Of a DNA stretch of 64,000 bases, positions 26,083 to 35,126 are shown piece after piece. The first letter of the stretch is position 1; every line of letters begins with the position of its first letter. The notes under the pieces were generated by a model. That model did no database searches. It was given only the letters and a program-made list of their open reading frames with translations, and was not told the origin of the DNA. Source of the DNA: Halothece sp964463655 (GTDB lineage: Bacteria > Cyanobacteriota > Cyanobacteriia > Cyanobacteriales > Rubidibacteraceae); NCBI GenBank assembly GCA_964463655.1, contig CAYXDG010000003.1, forward strand, positions 1 through 64,000. The letters are read 5' to 3'. A program made the position numbers and the translations under genes.

Positions 26083-27162
26083 ATGATGAAACTAAATTAC
26101 AAATCTTTCAGGACTTTAACCGCAAGCGTTGCCATCTTACTGGGAGCAGCAGCTTGCCAACAACCTGAACAATCGACAGGTGAAACTCAAAACACCTCTA
26201 GCCAACCAGGGACAGGAGTCGAAGTCACCCCAGCATACAGCGTCTTAGAAGAAAAATTTCAAACTGAAATTATCAACATGGCTCTGGAAGAGTTGGGTTA
26301 TGATGTTACTCCAGCCAAAGAGTTGGAATATGCAACAATGCACACTGACCTAGCCAATGGCGGAATTGACTTTACAGCCGTACACTGGGAAAAATTACAC
26401 AGCGACTTCTATGAAAACAGTGGTGGCGATGAAAAACTCGAACGGATGGGAGTCTTTGTCAGTAATGTGTTGCAAGGTTATTCTGTGGATAAAGCCACTG
26501 CTGAAGAATATGGCATTACAAACCTTGAAGATTTAAAAGACCCTGAAATTGCGAAACTCTTTGACACCGATGGCAACGGAAAAGCCAATTTAACGGGCTG
26601 TAACCCAGGCTGGGGCTGTGAATTGGTGATTGAACATCACCTTGATGAATATGGCTTACGGGATACTGTAGAGCATAAGCAGGGGCAATATTTTGCACTC
26701 ATGGCCGATACGATTACTCGCTATGAACAGGGGGAATCGATTTTATATTACACTTGGACTCCCTTATGGGTGGGCGGTGTTTTACAAGCGGGAGAAGATG
26801 TCACTTGGTTAGAAGTGCCTTATACTTCTCTTCCTGAAGCGCAAGGGGAGGTTTCTGAGAAGGCAACCATCGCTAAAATTAATGATAAGGAACTGAATCT
26901 CGGCTTTGCGGTTGACCAGATGCACGTTTTAGCTAACCAAGAATTTGTTGATCAAAATGTGGCGGCTGCCAGGTTATTTGAAGTCGCTCAAGTCCCAAGA
27001 CCAGATATTAGCGCTCAAAATCAAAAGATGCGCAATGGAGAAGATTCTACTGAAGATATCGAAGGTCATGCTCAAGCGTGGGTAGAGGAAAATCGAGAGC
27101 AGTTCGATCAGTGGGTTTCTACAGCCCGTGAAGCAGCGCAACAACAAGCACAACAGCAGTAA
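26083..27162 (+). CDS. proX: Glycine betaine/proline-type ABC transporter binding lipoprotein
   Basis: The 359-residue protein has a lipoprotein signal (LLGAAACQQ, Cys25), a Gln/Ser/Thr-rich linker and a ProX/OpuAC-type periplasmic binding domain. Typical segments are TPAYSVLEEKFQTEIINMAL, DLANGGIDFTAVHWEKLH, LTGCNPGWGCE and YYTWTPLWVGG, followed by WLEVPYTSLPE. Ligand aromatic residues are plausible in these segments but not proven. Betaine uptake protects cells in high salt. No ATPase or permease gene is next to it, so it is an orphan binding protein that may serve a transporter elsewhere. The C-terminus is Gln-rich. Confidence 0.85.
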   Translation: MMKLNYKSFRTLTASVAILLGAAACQQPEQSTGETQNTSSQPGTGVEVTPAYSVLEEKFQTEIINMALEELGYDVTPAKELEYATMHTDLANGGIDFTAVHWEKLHSDFYENSGGDEKLERMGVFVSNVLQGYSVDKATAEEYGITNLEDLKDPEIAKLFDTDGNGKANLTGCNPGWGCELVIEHHLDEYGLRDTVEHKQGQYFALMADTITRYEQGESILYYTWTPLWVGGVLQAGEDVTWLEVPYTSLPEAQGEVSEKATIAKINDKELNLGFAVDQMHVLANQEFVDQNVAAARLFEVAQVPRPDISAQNQKMRNGEDSTEDIEGHAQAWVEENREQFDQWVSTAREAAQQQAQQQ

Positions 27163-27169
27163 AAAGGCA

Positions 27170-27197
27170 GGGTGAGCAATGAATGCTCACCCTTGAT
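27170..27197. terminator. Bidirectional terminator between proX and the oxidase gene
   Basis: A perfect 9-base stem GGGTGAGCA (27170-27178)/TGCTCACCC (27184-27192) has a 5-base loop. The plus strand continues TTGATTGG; on the minus strand the stem is followed by TGCCTTTTTAC. It lies exactly between the two convergent stop codons and can serve both. Confidence 0.8.
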
Positions 27198-27212
27198 TGG
27201 TTTGAGAATCGT

Positions 27213-27905
27213 TTAGGATTCTTTGGCTTGGGCTGTAGCAGCAGCCTTTAGAACAGGAGATTCGACAGTGTGAGGACTGTGTAGAATTTGTTGAGCATCA
27301 GTTTGCTGACAAGCAACCATTGTTTTAACGTGCTCATCTTCATCATCTCTGATCGCCACAAAGACATCGTAGAGATTATTAATTTCAGGACGACGCTCTT
27401 CGGGTGCGCGGTCAGATTGGAATTCGTCAAACATATAAAGATCACCATTACGATAGTAAGTGAGAGCAATCTCTGGCGCTGGCTGTTGTTTTAAGGTTTC
27501 TTCATGCTCATTTAAGAAGGTGTCATAAGTGTGATACGCATGACCTTCCACTAATTCCATGAAATGATACGCAGAGCGCGGAGAAACTAGATAGACAAGG
27601 ACGATCACCCAATAATAAACCAGAGCAGCAGCACGGGCTAAAGCGCGATCGTACCATTTATCGCCACCGCCAAGGCTTTCCATGATTAAGAGGTGGTGTA
27701 GCTCATTCCAAGACTCAGCAAAATGAATTTTTAACCAATCAACTCGTCGCCACCAACCGAGGGTTTCATACAGGTGTAAGACGGAGAGATAGGAAAAATA
27801 GGGGACGCGAGCGACTGTTTCTAAGACATAGAAGCGAGGGTAAGGTCGATCGCGATAAACTGTGTTGATAACAAACACTAAAATGCTAACCAATAAGCGA
27901 ATCAT
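27213..27905 (-). CDS. Alternative oxidase, plastid terminal oxidase (PTOX) type
   Basis: A membrane-associated di-iron quinol oxidase that passes electrons from plastoquinol to O2 and relieves over-reduction. Landmarks in the 230 residues are LETVARVPYFSY, the Glu/His ligand motif HFAESWNELHHLLIME, YHFMELVEGHAYHTYDTFL and the C-terminal AIRDDEDEHVKTM, giving the expected carboxylate and histidine ligands. No transit peptide is present, as expected for a bacterium. PTOX is found only in some cyanobacteria. It is monocistronic, with about 155 bases to the divergent sugar-binding gene. Confidence 0.9.
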   Translation of the reverse strand: MIRLLVSILVFVINTVYRDRPYPRFYVLETVARVPYFSYLSVLHLYETLGWWRRVDWLKIHFAESWNELHHLLIMESLGGGDKWYDRALARAAALVYYWVIVLVYLVSPRSAYHFMELVEGHAYHTYDTFLNEHEETLKQQPAPEIALTYYRNGDLYMFDEFQSDRAPEERRPEINNLYDVFVAIRDDEDEHVKTMVACQQTDAQQILHSPHTVESPVLKAAATAQAKES

Positions 27906-28060
27906 AATTCTTGTTGTTGTCCTCTCGGGAGCAAGATGAAAGTTTTAGCCTAATGTTTAGTATAAGAAAATAAAATGGATTTCTGGGTGCGATCGCGCAC
28001 TTTTTAATCTTTTCTTAATTTGATTTCTCTGGCTCAATTCATCCTTAAATTCAGCAAATT

Positions 28061-29353
28061 ATGTTCATAAAAATTCAACGAACTATCGGAATCTTGATTT
28101 TAAGTTTAACGCTTTTTTTGACCAGTTGCGCTGGTTCAAATAATCCTTCCCAAGATACATCTGTCACTCGCTTAACGCTCTGGCATGGGATTAATCCTCC
28201 CCCAAATCGAGACGTTTTTCAAGACCTCGTTAACCAATTTAATGACAGTCATGAAACCTTAGAAATTGAAGCAATTTATATTGGTCAACCTGATGGACAA
28301 CTCCCGAAAATTTTAACGGCGGTTGTGGGAGATGTTCCCCCTGATCTGCTTTGGTTTGTTCCTCAGTTAACAGGTCAATTAGTTGAATTAGGAGCAATTC
28401 GTCCCTTAGATGACTGGTTAAATCGATCGCATTTGAAAGAGGAAATTGACCCTGTTTTGTTTGACAGCATGGAATTAAATAATCAGATTTGGTCGATTCC
28501 TTTTGCAACCAATAATGCAGCCATTTTTTATCGTCCTTCCTTATTTAAAAAAGCAGGGATTGAAACTACGCCAAAAACTTGGGAGGAGTTAGAAAAAACA
28601 GCAGCAACCTTAACTCAAGATTTTGATCAAGATGGACTCATTGATCAGTATGGGATGTTTTTATCTTTGGGAAAAGGAGAATGGACCGTGTTTACTTGGC
28701 TACCATTTCTTTACAGTGCTGGCGGAGAATTATTAACAGAAAATCAAGCGCCTAATTTAATTAATCAAGGGGCGATCGCTGCGCTAGAATTAGGAAGAGA
28801 ATTGGTGCAGAAAAATTGGGCAACTTTATCAGCACCAGAACGAGGTTATGAGTTAGATAACTTTTTATCAGGACAAGCTGCGATGCAAATTACAGGTCCT
28901 TGGACATTGGGACAATTAAACCAACTTGATGTTGATTATGATGTGTTTCCATTTCCCAAAAAAGAGAAACAAGCAGCCGTCGTTGGTGGTGAAAATTTAT
29001 TTGTCTTCAAGACAACTCCTGAACGAGAACAAGCCTGTTTTGAGTTTCTAGAATATGTTCTCAGTGAAGATTTTCAAACGGAGTGGGCGCTGCGAACTGG
29101 CTATTTACCCATTAATGTGAAGTCTCAAAATAGTGAAAAGTATCAGCAGTTTATTGCTAAAAATTCTGTGTTAGAAGTCTTTTTAAAGCAAATGGAAGTT
29201 GCCGAAGTGCGTCCTATTATTCCTAATTATAATCGTTTGTCTGAGAACTTTGGTCGCGCGATCGAAGCTAGCTTGCTAGGGAAGAAAACACCAGAAGCAG
29301 CGTTAAAAGAATCTCAAAGACGGTTAGAATTAGTCTTTGAAAATCAAGATTAG
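28061..29353 (+). CDS. ABC transporter sugar-binding lipoprotein
   Basis: The 430-residue protein has a signal peptide with lipobox LTSC (Cys23) and the family 1 extracellular solute-binding fold (MalE/UgpB-like): RLTLWHGINPPP, LVNQFNDSHETLEIEA, PDLLWFVPQLTGQLVELGAI, WSIPFATNNAAIFYRPSLF, GQAAMQITGPWTLG and TGYLPINVKSQ. It probably feeds a sugar or glucosylglycerol/trehalose-type importer, but no permease or ATPase is beside it. The ligand is unknown. Confidence 0.88.
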   Translation: MFIKIQRTIGILILSLTLFLTSCAGSNNPSQDTSVTRLTLWHGINPPPNRDVFQDLVNQFNDSHETLEIEAIYIGQPDGQLPKILTAVVGDVPPDLLWFVPQLTGQLVELGAIRPLDDWLNRSHLKEEIDPVLFDSMELNNQIWSIPFATNNAAIFYRPSLFKKAGIETTPKTWEELEKTAATLTQDFDQDGLIDQYGMFLSLGKGEWTVFTWLPFLYSAGGELLTENQAPNLINQGAIAALELGRELVQKNWATLSAPERGYELDNFLSGQAAMQITGPWTLGQLNQLDVDYDVFPFPKKEKQAAVVGGENLFVFKTTPEREQACFEFLEYVLSEDFQTEWALRTGYLPINVKSQNSEKYQQFIAKNSVLEVFLKQMEVAEVRPIIPNYNRLSENFGRAIEASLLGKKTPEAALKESQRRLELVFENQD

Positions 29354-29386
29354 TCCGTTGGTAAAGTTGACACTAAGAAGCTATTC

Positions 29387-29566
29387 CTATTCATCATCAT
29401 CTGGTAAAGTTTCCATTTCTTGAGCAATGAGTTGCTGAAAATCTTCTCCACAGTGTACTCTTAAATGAGTGCTTGCAGCCAGTAATTCTGCTAAGATTTC
29501 TGCTTGTTGTCTTGCACTAAGATGGGGAGAGCGTAGCTGATCAATATTATTAATGATGTAAACTGC
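29387..29566 (-). pseudogene. Remnant of a small conserved gene (no start codon)
   Basis: In reverse this reads an open frame of 59 codons, INNIDQLRSPHLSARQQAEI then LAELLAASTHLRVHCGEDFQ and QLIAQEMETLPDDDE, ending at TAG 29387. It has protein-like composition, but a stop precedes it after a few codons and no ATG, GTG or TTG lies in a suitable place. It is most likely the 3' end of a broken gene. The rest of the spacer 29354-29609 is otherwise unremarkable. Confidence 0.4.
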
Positions 29567-29609
29567 TTAGGAAACCCATCAGGGGGTTCATTTTAATTTA
29601 ATCAGACAG

Positions 29610-30506
29610 ATGACCGATTTTCTCCGTCCCAGTCCTCTCTATCCTCATGATACCATTGCGGTGATTTCTCCTAGTGGCGCTCTCAAAGAAAAAGAACAAT
29701 TTGAAACAGGATTAGCAATTTGGCGCAGGAAATATCAAATAGAATTAATTTCTCCCTACGAAACTCAAGGGTATCTCGCAGGAAGCGATGAACATCGTCG
29801 TCAAACTCTCCACAGCGCATGGACAAACTCCAATTATCAAGCAATTCTTTGCAGTCGTGGTGGTTTTGGAAGTATGCGTTTGCTGGAAAAATGGTCTTGG
29901 GAAATGTCTTCTCCGCCGAAATGGTTAATCGGTTTTTCTGATATTACAGCACTGCTTTGGAGTCTTTATAATCAAGGAATCATGAGTTTACACGCTCCTG
30001 TTTTAACTACCTTTGACAATGAACCAAAATGGTCACGCGATCGTCTTTTTAACTATCTAGAAAAACAGCAACTTTCGCCCCTGAAAGGAGAAGGTTGGGG
30101 AGGGGGAAAAGTAACGGGGAGAGTGCTTCCTGCTAATTTAACGGTGGCTACACACTTGTTAGGAACAACTTTACAACCTTGTTTTGAGGGTGTAATCTTA
30201 GTTTTAGAAGATGTTACTGAGTTTCCCTATCGCATCGATCGAATGCTAACGCAATGGCGTTTATCTGGATTACTTCAAAATATTGGCGGTCTCGCATTCG
30301 GAAGATTTAGTCGTTGTGACCCGCCAAGGGGAAGTATTAGTTGGTCTGTTGAGGAAGTATTGCGCGATCGCGTTGCTGATTTAAACTGTCCCATTGTTTC
30401 TAATCTTCCCTTTGGACATGATGGCGCAAATGCTGTTTTACCAGTAGGAGAAATGATGACATTAGATGGCGATCAAGGGGAATTAAAGTTATCTGATTCT
30501 TTGTAG
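29610..30506 (+). CDS. LD-carboxypeptidase (peptidase S66, LdcA/MccF family)
   Basis: This peptidase trims the terminal D-Ala from murein tetrapeptides for cell-wall recycling. The 298-residue sequence shows the serine motif GFSDITALL, the GGFGSMRLL element, VLEDVTEFPYRIDRML with the catalytic Glu, and FGHDGANAVLP with the catalytic His. All three triad residues are present. MccF-type self-immunity proteins share the fold, so antibiotic resistance is an alternative, but the cell-wall role is more likely. It is convergent with valS. Confidence 0.87.
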   Translation: MTDFLRPSPLYPHDTIAVISPSGALKEKEQFETGLAIWRRKYQIELISPYETQGYLAGSDEHRRQTLHSAWTNSNYQAILCSRGGFGSMRLLEKWSWEMSSPPKWLIGFSDITALLWSLYNQGIMSLHAPVLTTFDNEPKWSRDRLFNYLEKQQLSPLKGEGWGGGKVTGRVLPANLTVATHLLGTTLQPCFEGVILVLEDVTEFPYRIDRMLTQWRLSGLLQNIGGLAFGRFSRCDPPRGSISWSVEEVLRDRVADLNCPIVSNLPFGHDGANAVLPVGEMMTLDGDQGELKLSDSL

Positions 30507-30593
30507 AATAGGCTTATATAGCGCGATCGGGTTTGCTATTTATCATAACATTCAAAATTACTGAAAAGCCTTGCATTTTCTAAAAAAACGGTT

Positions 30594-30621
30594 GTAGAAA
30601 CGTTCCATGAAATGTCTCTAC
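30594..30621. repeat. Palindromic intergenic repeat, copy 1
   Basis: The 28-base sequence starts GTAGAAACGTTCCATG and ends TGTCTCTAC, an imperfect palindrome. A second 28-base copy lies at 59953-59980 (GTAGAGATGTTCCATG...TCTCTAC). Both sit at convergent junctions, and both resemble a common cyanobacterial palindrome centred on TTCCATGG. This copy abuts the valS stop codon and may act as terminator. Confidence 0.65.
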
Positions 30622-33600
30622 TAATCCAGTCTGGCGAGTCTTTCCTGTAAAATTGACTGCTGTTTTTCCGCTTCTGCTAAAGCATCTTTCGCCCCTTGTA
30701 CCACTTCTTCTGGTGCTTTGCCGACAAACTTTTCATTGTTTAAACGTCCTTGTAAAGACTGTATTTCTCCTTGAACTTTGTTCAAATTTTTCTCTAATTT
30801 CTTCCGTAAAACTTCAACGTCAACCACTCCTGCTAACGGAATAAGGACTTGAATCGTTCCCACAACTCCCGCAATGGCTTGCTGTTTTTCTTCGCTTAAA
30901 GCAGACGTAATGGTTAAGTTTTCGACTTTTGCTAGGTCGCAAATATAAGTTTCTCCTTTACTTAAAATAGTCCGTTCGTCTTCATTTTCGCTTTGCAAAA
31001 TGGCATCTACTTTCACCCCTGGTTTGATGTCTGCTTCTGCGCGTAAATTGCGAATGGTACGAATGGTGGCAAACATTAACTCAAATTCTTTTTCGAGTTG
31101 GGGGTTAAGCAAAGTGTTCGTAGAAGCGATTTCTGTTTGACTCATTAGTTCCTCTTTTTTATCATTAATCATTTTTTTGAGAGTCTTGCGTTTGTCCTGA
31201 GTGAGAAGATAACGATAAGTAAACCATCCTGTGTAACCAATTCCTACTAATTTGAAGAAACTGGGGAGAAAAGGAAACTCCTCTAAAGTTAGAGTAAAAG
31301 CGACTAACAGATTAGCAACAAACCATCCTAAAAGAGCCCAACCTATCCAAATGAGAAAAGATTGATTAAACTGTTTAGGAAAGCTGTTAATCTGAGCTTG
31401 TAGCTGTTCTAAAATGTTTTTTTTTCACCCACTGGAGTCGGTTGAGTTTTTTTTCCTCTGATTAGTTCATCAACTTCTGGATAGGGTTGCAAGGCTAAAC
31501 TTTGATCGGAAACTTCTGTTAGTGTATGCCATATTTCTTCGGTAACATGAGGCATAAAGGGATGCAATAGCTTTAAGATTCCTTCTAAAACATAGCCAAG
31601 GGTTTGCTGTGCAATTAACCGTGATTCTGGATTATCCTTATTATTCAGGCGCGATTTTACCAGTTCAATGTACCAGTCGCAGAAGTCTCCCCAAATAAAA
31701 TCATACAGTCCTTGCGCTGCTTCTCCTAAGCCATAATTTTCGATTTGTTGACGAGTTTGTTGAGTAATATTGTAAAATCGAGAAAGAATCCAGCGATCGC
31801 TGCGTTCTAATTTTTCTAAGTCTGGATTTCCCAACTGTTGTGGCGTTTTCCCATCCAAGTTCATCAGTACAAACCGCGACGCATTCCACAGTTTATTGGC
31901 AAAATTACGAGACGCTTCCACAGAACTAGATTCGTCTTTTTCGCGATCGTATTGTAAACTAATATCTTGTCCCGCACCCGTTACTTCTCGAATTAAAGTA
32001 TAACGAACCGCATCCGTGCCATACTTTTTGATCAGCAACAGTGGGTCAATGCCATTTCCAGCTGATTTTGACATTTTCTTGCCATTTTCATCGCGAACTA
32101 AGCCATGAATATAGACATCTTGGAAAGGCATTTTTCCTGTAAAATATCCCGACATCATGGTCATTCTCGCTACCCAGAAAAAGATGATATCAAAGCCTGT
32201 AACCAGAGTGCTATTCGGGAAATAACTGGTTAAGTCTGATGTTTTTTCTGGCCATCCTAACGTCGAAAACGACCACAACCCAGAAGAAAACCAGGTGTCT
32301 AAAGCATCCCCATCCTGTTGTAATTCTACTGTATCTCCGTACTGCGCGATCGCCTGTTCCTTGGCGGCTTCTTCGTTATGGGCGACAATGAAGGGAGTCT
32401 CATCTCTAATTTCTCCTCCCGTTTCACTAATCACATACCAAGCAGGAATTTGATGTCCCCACCATAACTGTCTAGAAATACACCAGTCTTTTAGTTTGAC
32501 TAACCAGTCACGATAGACTTTTTTCCAGCGCTGAGGGACAAAATAAGGAGCGTTTTCTGAGTCTAAACAGTCTAAGGCTTTTTTCGCCAGAGGATCAATT
32601 TTGACAAACCATTGCGTTGAGATTAAGGGTTCAATGGGAACTTTTCCGCGATCGCTGTACGGTAGAGTAGAGACATAATCTTCTACCTTTACCAGACACC
32701 CTTCTTCCTCCATCCGTTGAACGACATTTTTCCGTGCTTCAAAGCGGTCTTGTCCAGAAAACTCCCCCCCATTGTCATTCATCGTCCCATCTTCATTCAT
32801 GACGGTGATAAAGGGGAGATTATGGCGTTGCCCTATTGCGAAGTCATTGGGATCATGAGCAGGAGTGATTTTAACACAGCCTGTCCCGAAAGAGGAATCA
32901 ACATAGTCATCTGCAATAACAGGAATCTCGCGACCCATCAAAGGTAACGTCACTGTTTTCCCAATCATGTCCTTGTAGCGTTCATCATTGGGATTGACTG
33001 CGACTGCGGTATCTCCTAGCAGGGTTTCAGGACGAGTGGTTGCAACCTCGATCGCCCCACTGCCATCACTTAAAGGATAGCGGAAATGCCACAAGTGTCC
33101 GTTGACTTCTTTGTTTTCAACTTCTAAATCCGAAATCGCAGATCGAGAAGCGGGACACCAGTTAACCATGTATTTCCCGCGATAAATCAAGCCTTCTTCA
33201 TATAACTTAACAAACGCCGATCGAACCGCTTGGGATAGCCCCTCATCCATTGTAAAGCGTTCCCGTGACCAGTCCGCAGAGAGTCCTAAGCGTTTTAACT
33301 GATTAACAATACTACCACCCGAGTGTTCACGCCACTGCCAAGCTCTTTCTAAAAACTTCTCCCGTCCAATATCGAAGCGGGTCAACCCTTCTGCTTTCAA
33401 TTGTTTATCAATAATCGCTTGGACAGCAATACTAGCATGATCGGTCCCTGGAAGACAAAGGGTGTTATCTCCTCGCATCCGATGATAGCGGACTAAAACA
33501 TCAATTAACGCCGTGTTAAAAGCGTGTCCCATGTGGAGACTTCCCGTAACGTTGGGAGGGGGAATAACGATGCAGTATGGCATTCCCCCGCGTTCAGGAT

Positions 33601-33694
33601 GCGCTTCAAACACCTTATTATTTTCCCAGAAGTCTTGCCATTTGGCTTCAGTGTTGGAAGGGTCGTATTGACTTGGCAGTGTCGTCTCACTCAT
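30621..33694 (-). CDS. valS: Valyl-tRNA synthetase with CAAD membrane domain, interrupted by a frameshift
   Basis: ValRS charges tRNA-Val. The first frame (33694 to 31409, 761 residues) has HMGH (GSLHMGHAFN), the editing domain, KMSKS and most of the anticodon-binding domain. It stops at an A9 tract (31417-31425 on the plus strand as T9): codons GAA AAA AAA ACA TTT TAG. One extra A, or a -1 slip, joins it in frame to a second open region. That region encodes a CAAD domain with hydrophobic helix FLIWIGWALLGWFVANLLVA and GYTGWFTYRYLL, then the missing ValRS part (IRTIRNLRAEADIKPG) and a coiled-coil tail. The joined protein is 1024 residues. CAAD domains anchor cyanobacterial synthetases to thylakoids. 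Sequencing error, mutation and programmed slippage are all possible. Confidence 0.88.
31417..31425 (-). other. A9 homopolymer at the valS frame junction
   Basis: On the coding strand the tract is G-AAAAAAAAA-C. It contains the heptamer A-AAA-AAC, a classical -1 slippery pattern, and runs of nine A are also prone to RNA-polymerase slippage. With nine A the frame ends three codons later; with ten it continues through 263 more residues. A good ribosome site (AGAGGA) before the ATG at 31145 could also allow separate synthesis of the C-terminal part without the CAAD domain. Confidence 0.75.
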
Positions 33695-34084
33695 AGTTCT
33701 TATTTCCTATTTTATTATTTGTTCTTTGTGCAATCTAATGATGAACCATGAACCAATAACCAATGATTAACTATCAATTATAAAATTGATTCTGCATGAT
33801 GGCGAAATCGATCGCGCACCGCGTCTTTCTTACAGGTTATACCATTTAGCAAAAGTCACATTATAGTGCTTTGCGCTTGGGTATTTACGGATCAATAACT
33901 GATCCGATACGCAGAACCGATCAAAGAAAAGCTCGCTCTTAATCTGTTCCCTGTTCCCTTGCATCAATGAATTTTAAGCACACCATCGCTATTGGCTATA
34001 ACTAACAAACTATCCATGAGAAACCGCAAGCGCATCTTAACCAGTTTCACGATCGTTTTTGTAATATTGAAAATTAATCGTTGC
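33695..34084. other. 390-base spacer upstream of valS
   Basis: Both flanking genes are on the reverse strand, so this should hold the valS promoter. It starts with A/T-rich quasi-repeats (GAACC/AACCAAT motifs, 33737-33775) and contains a hairpin GGATCA (33889-33894)/TGATCC (33900-33905) on either strand. No gene is seen in any frame worth reporting; one plus-strand frame from 33992 is a weak shadow. Confidence 0.4.
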
Positions 34085-35005
34085 TCATTCCTTAAGAAGA
34101 TCAGCAAGGGCAGGTTTAACGGTAGAATATTGATAAGTAAAGCCTTGTTCTTGCGTCCGTTTTGGCAGTGCTTTTTGCCCTTCTAAGACAGCTTGCGCTG
34201 CTTCTCCTAAAAGTAATTTTAAGGCAAATTCAGGAACAGGCAACCAAGAAGGACGATTCATAACTTCTCCCAATTTCTCACAAAATTCAGACATTTTTAC
34301 AGGATTAGGTGCAGTTGCATTATAAATTCCTTGATATTGGTCAGATGTCATCGCTGCTTGAATTAAGTTTACTAAATCATCAATATGAATCCAAGAAAAC
34401 CACTGTTGTCCCGTCCCAATTGGTCCCCCTGCAAAAAGACGAAAAGGTGTTAACATTTTTCCTAATGCGCCTCCTTCTCCTAACACAATTCCCAAGCGAA
34501 GAATCACTAAACGAGTTGTTGTTTCCACTTCTTGGGCGCTTGCTTCCCACTGTTTGCACACAGACGCTAAGAAATCATCGCCAGCGCTGCTAGTTTCATT
34601 GAAAGTTGCCGTTTCACTTGTGCCGTAGTATCCTACTGCTGAGGCATTAACTAAAACATTGGGTTTCGTTTGGGCTTGTTGAATGGCCTCAACAATATAC
34701 TTGGTGGTTTCAATGCGAGAGTCTAGGATTTCTTGCTTTCTTTGGGGAGTCCAAGGTTCATCAGCGATTCCCGCACCTGCGAGATTAACCACCGCTTCAG
34801 CGCTTGCAATTTCCTTTTGCCATGACCCACCTTTGAGGGGATTATACTGGATAATTTCCACATTGGGAAAGGCTTGTTTCGGGAAAACTTTTTCTCCTCG
34901 TTGTTTGTTGCGGGTGAAAACAACCAGCTTGTGTTCTGCTTGTGATAATTTTTTGATCAGATGGGTTCCGACGAAGCCAGTTCCACCTGCGATCGCGATT
35001 TTCAT
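34085..35005 (-). CDS. NAD-dependent epimerase, TIGR01777/YfcH family
   Basis: An atypical short-chain dehydrogenase-like protein of 306 residues with GGTGFVGTHLIKKL (Rossmann glycine motif), NLAGAGIADEPW (family signature), NASAVGYYGT, and the C-terminal PGW-like element WLPVPEFALKLLLGE. It belongs to the conserved cyanobacterial/plant group (plant homologues take part in cell division, e.g. giant-chloroplast type), but the bacterial reaction is unknown. The N-terminus MKIAIAGGTGFVG is a good start. It stands alone. Confidence 0.85.
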   Translation of the reverse strand: MKIAIAGGTGFVGTHLIKKLSQAEHKLVVFTRNKQRGEKVFPKQAFPNVEIIQYNPLKGGSWQKEIASAEAVVNLAGAGIADEPWTPQRKQEILDSRIETTKYIVEAIQQAQTKPNVLVNASAVGYYGTSETATFNETSSAGDDFLASVCKQWEASAQEVETTTRLVILRLGIVLGEGGALGKMLTPFRLFAGGPIGTGQQWFSWIHIDDLVNLIQAAMTSDQYQGIYNATAPNPVKMSEFCEKLGEVMNRPSWLPVPEFALKLLLGEAAQAVLEGQKALPKRTQEQGFTYQYSTVKPALADLLKE

Positions 35006-35084
35006 ATTATAATAAATTCATTTTAAGTATCAGATCAAGTCATTTATTATAGCGCGTGGGTTAAAAGCCTCGCTCCTTTAAAAA

Positions 35085-35116
35085 AGTCCCCCAACCCCCC
35101 AAGTTTGGACTTGGGT
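35085..35116. repeat. C-tract intergenic repeat
   Basis: The stretch has CCCCC and CCCCCC runs around AACC, then AGTTTGGACTTGGG, a fragment of the C-rich dispersed repeat common in cyanobacterial genomes. A related C7/G7 sequence lies inside the RNB gene at 21237-21293. It sits just after the stop of the exoprotein gene. Confidence 0.45.
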
Positions 35117-35126
35117 AGGCGACAAA

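Noticed and set aside
30621..31172. A separate 183-residue gene after valS
   Set aside because: The frame continues upstream through the CAAD region to the A9 tract, and its sequence is the missing ValRS C-terminus. It is part of valS.
33992..34186. 64-codon gene downstream of the valS promoter region
   Set aside because: It overlaps the TIGR01777 gene antisense, has no ribosome site and gives an unlikely protein.
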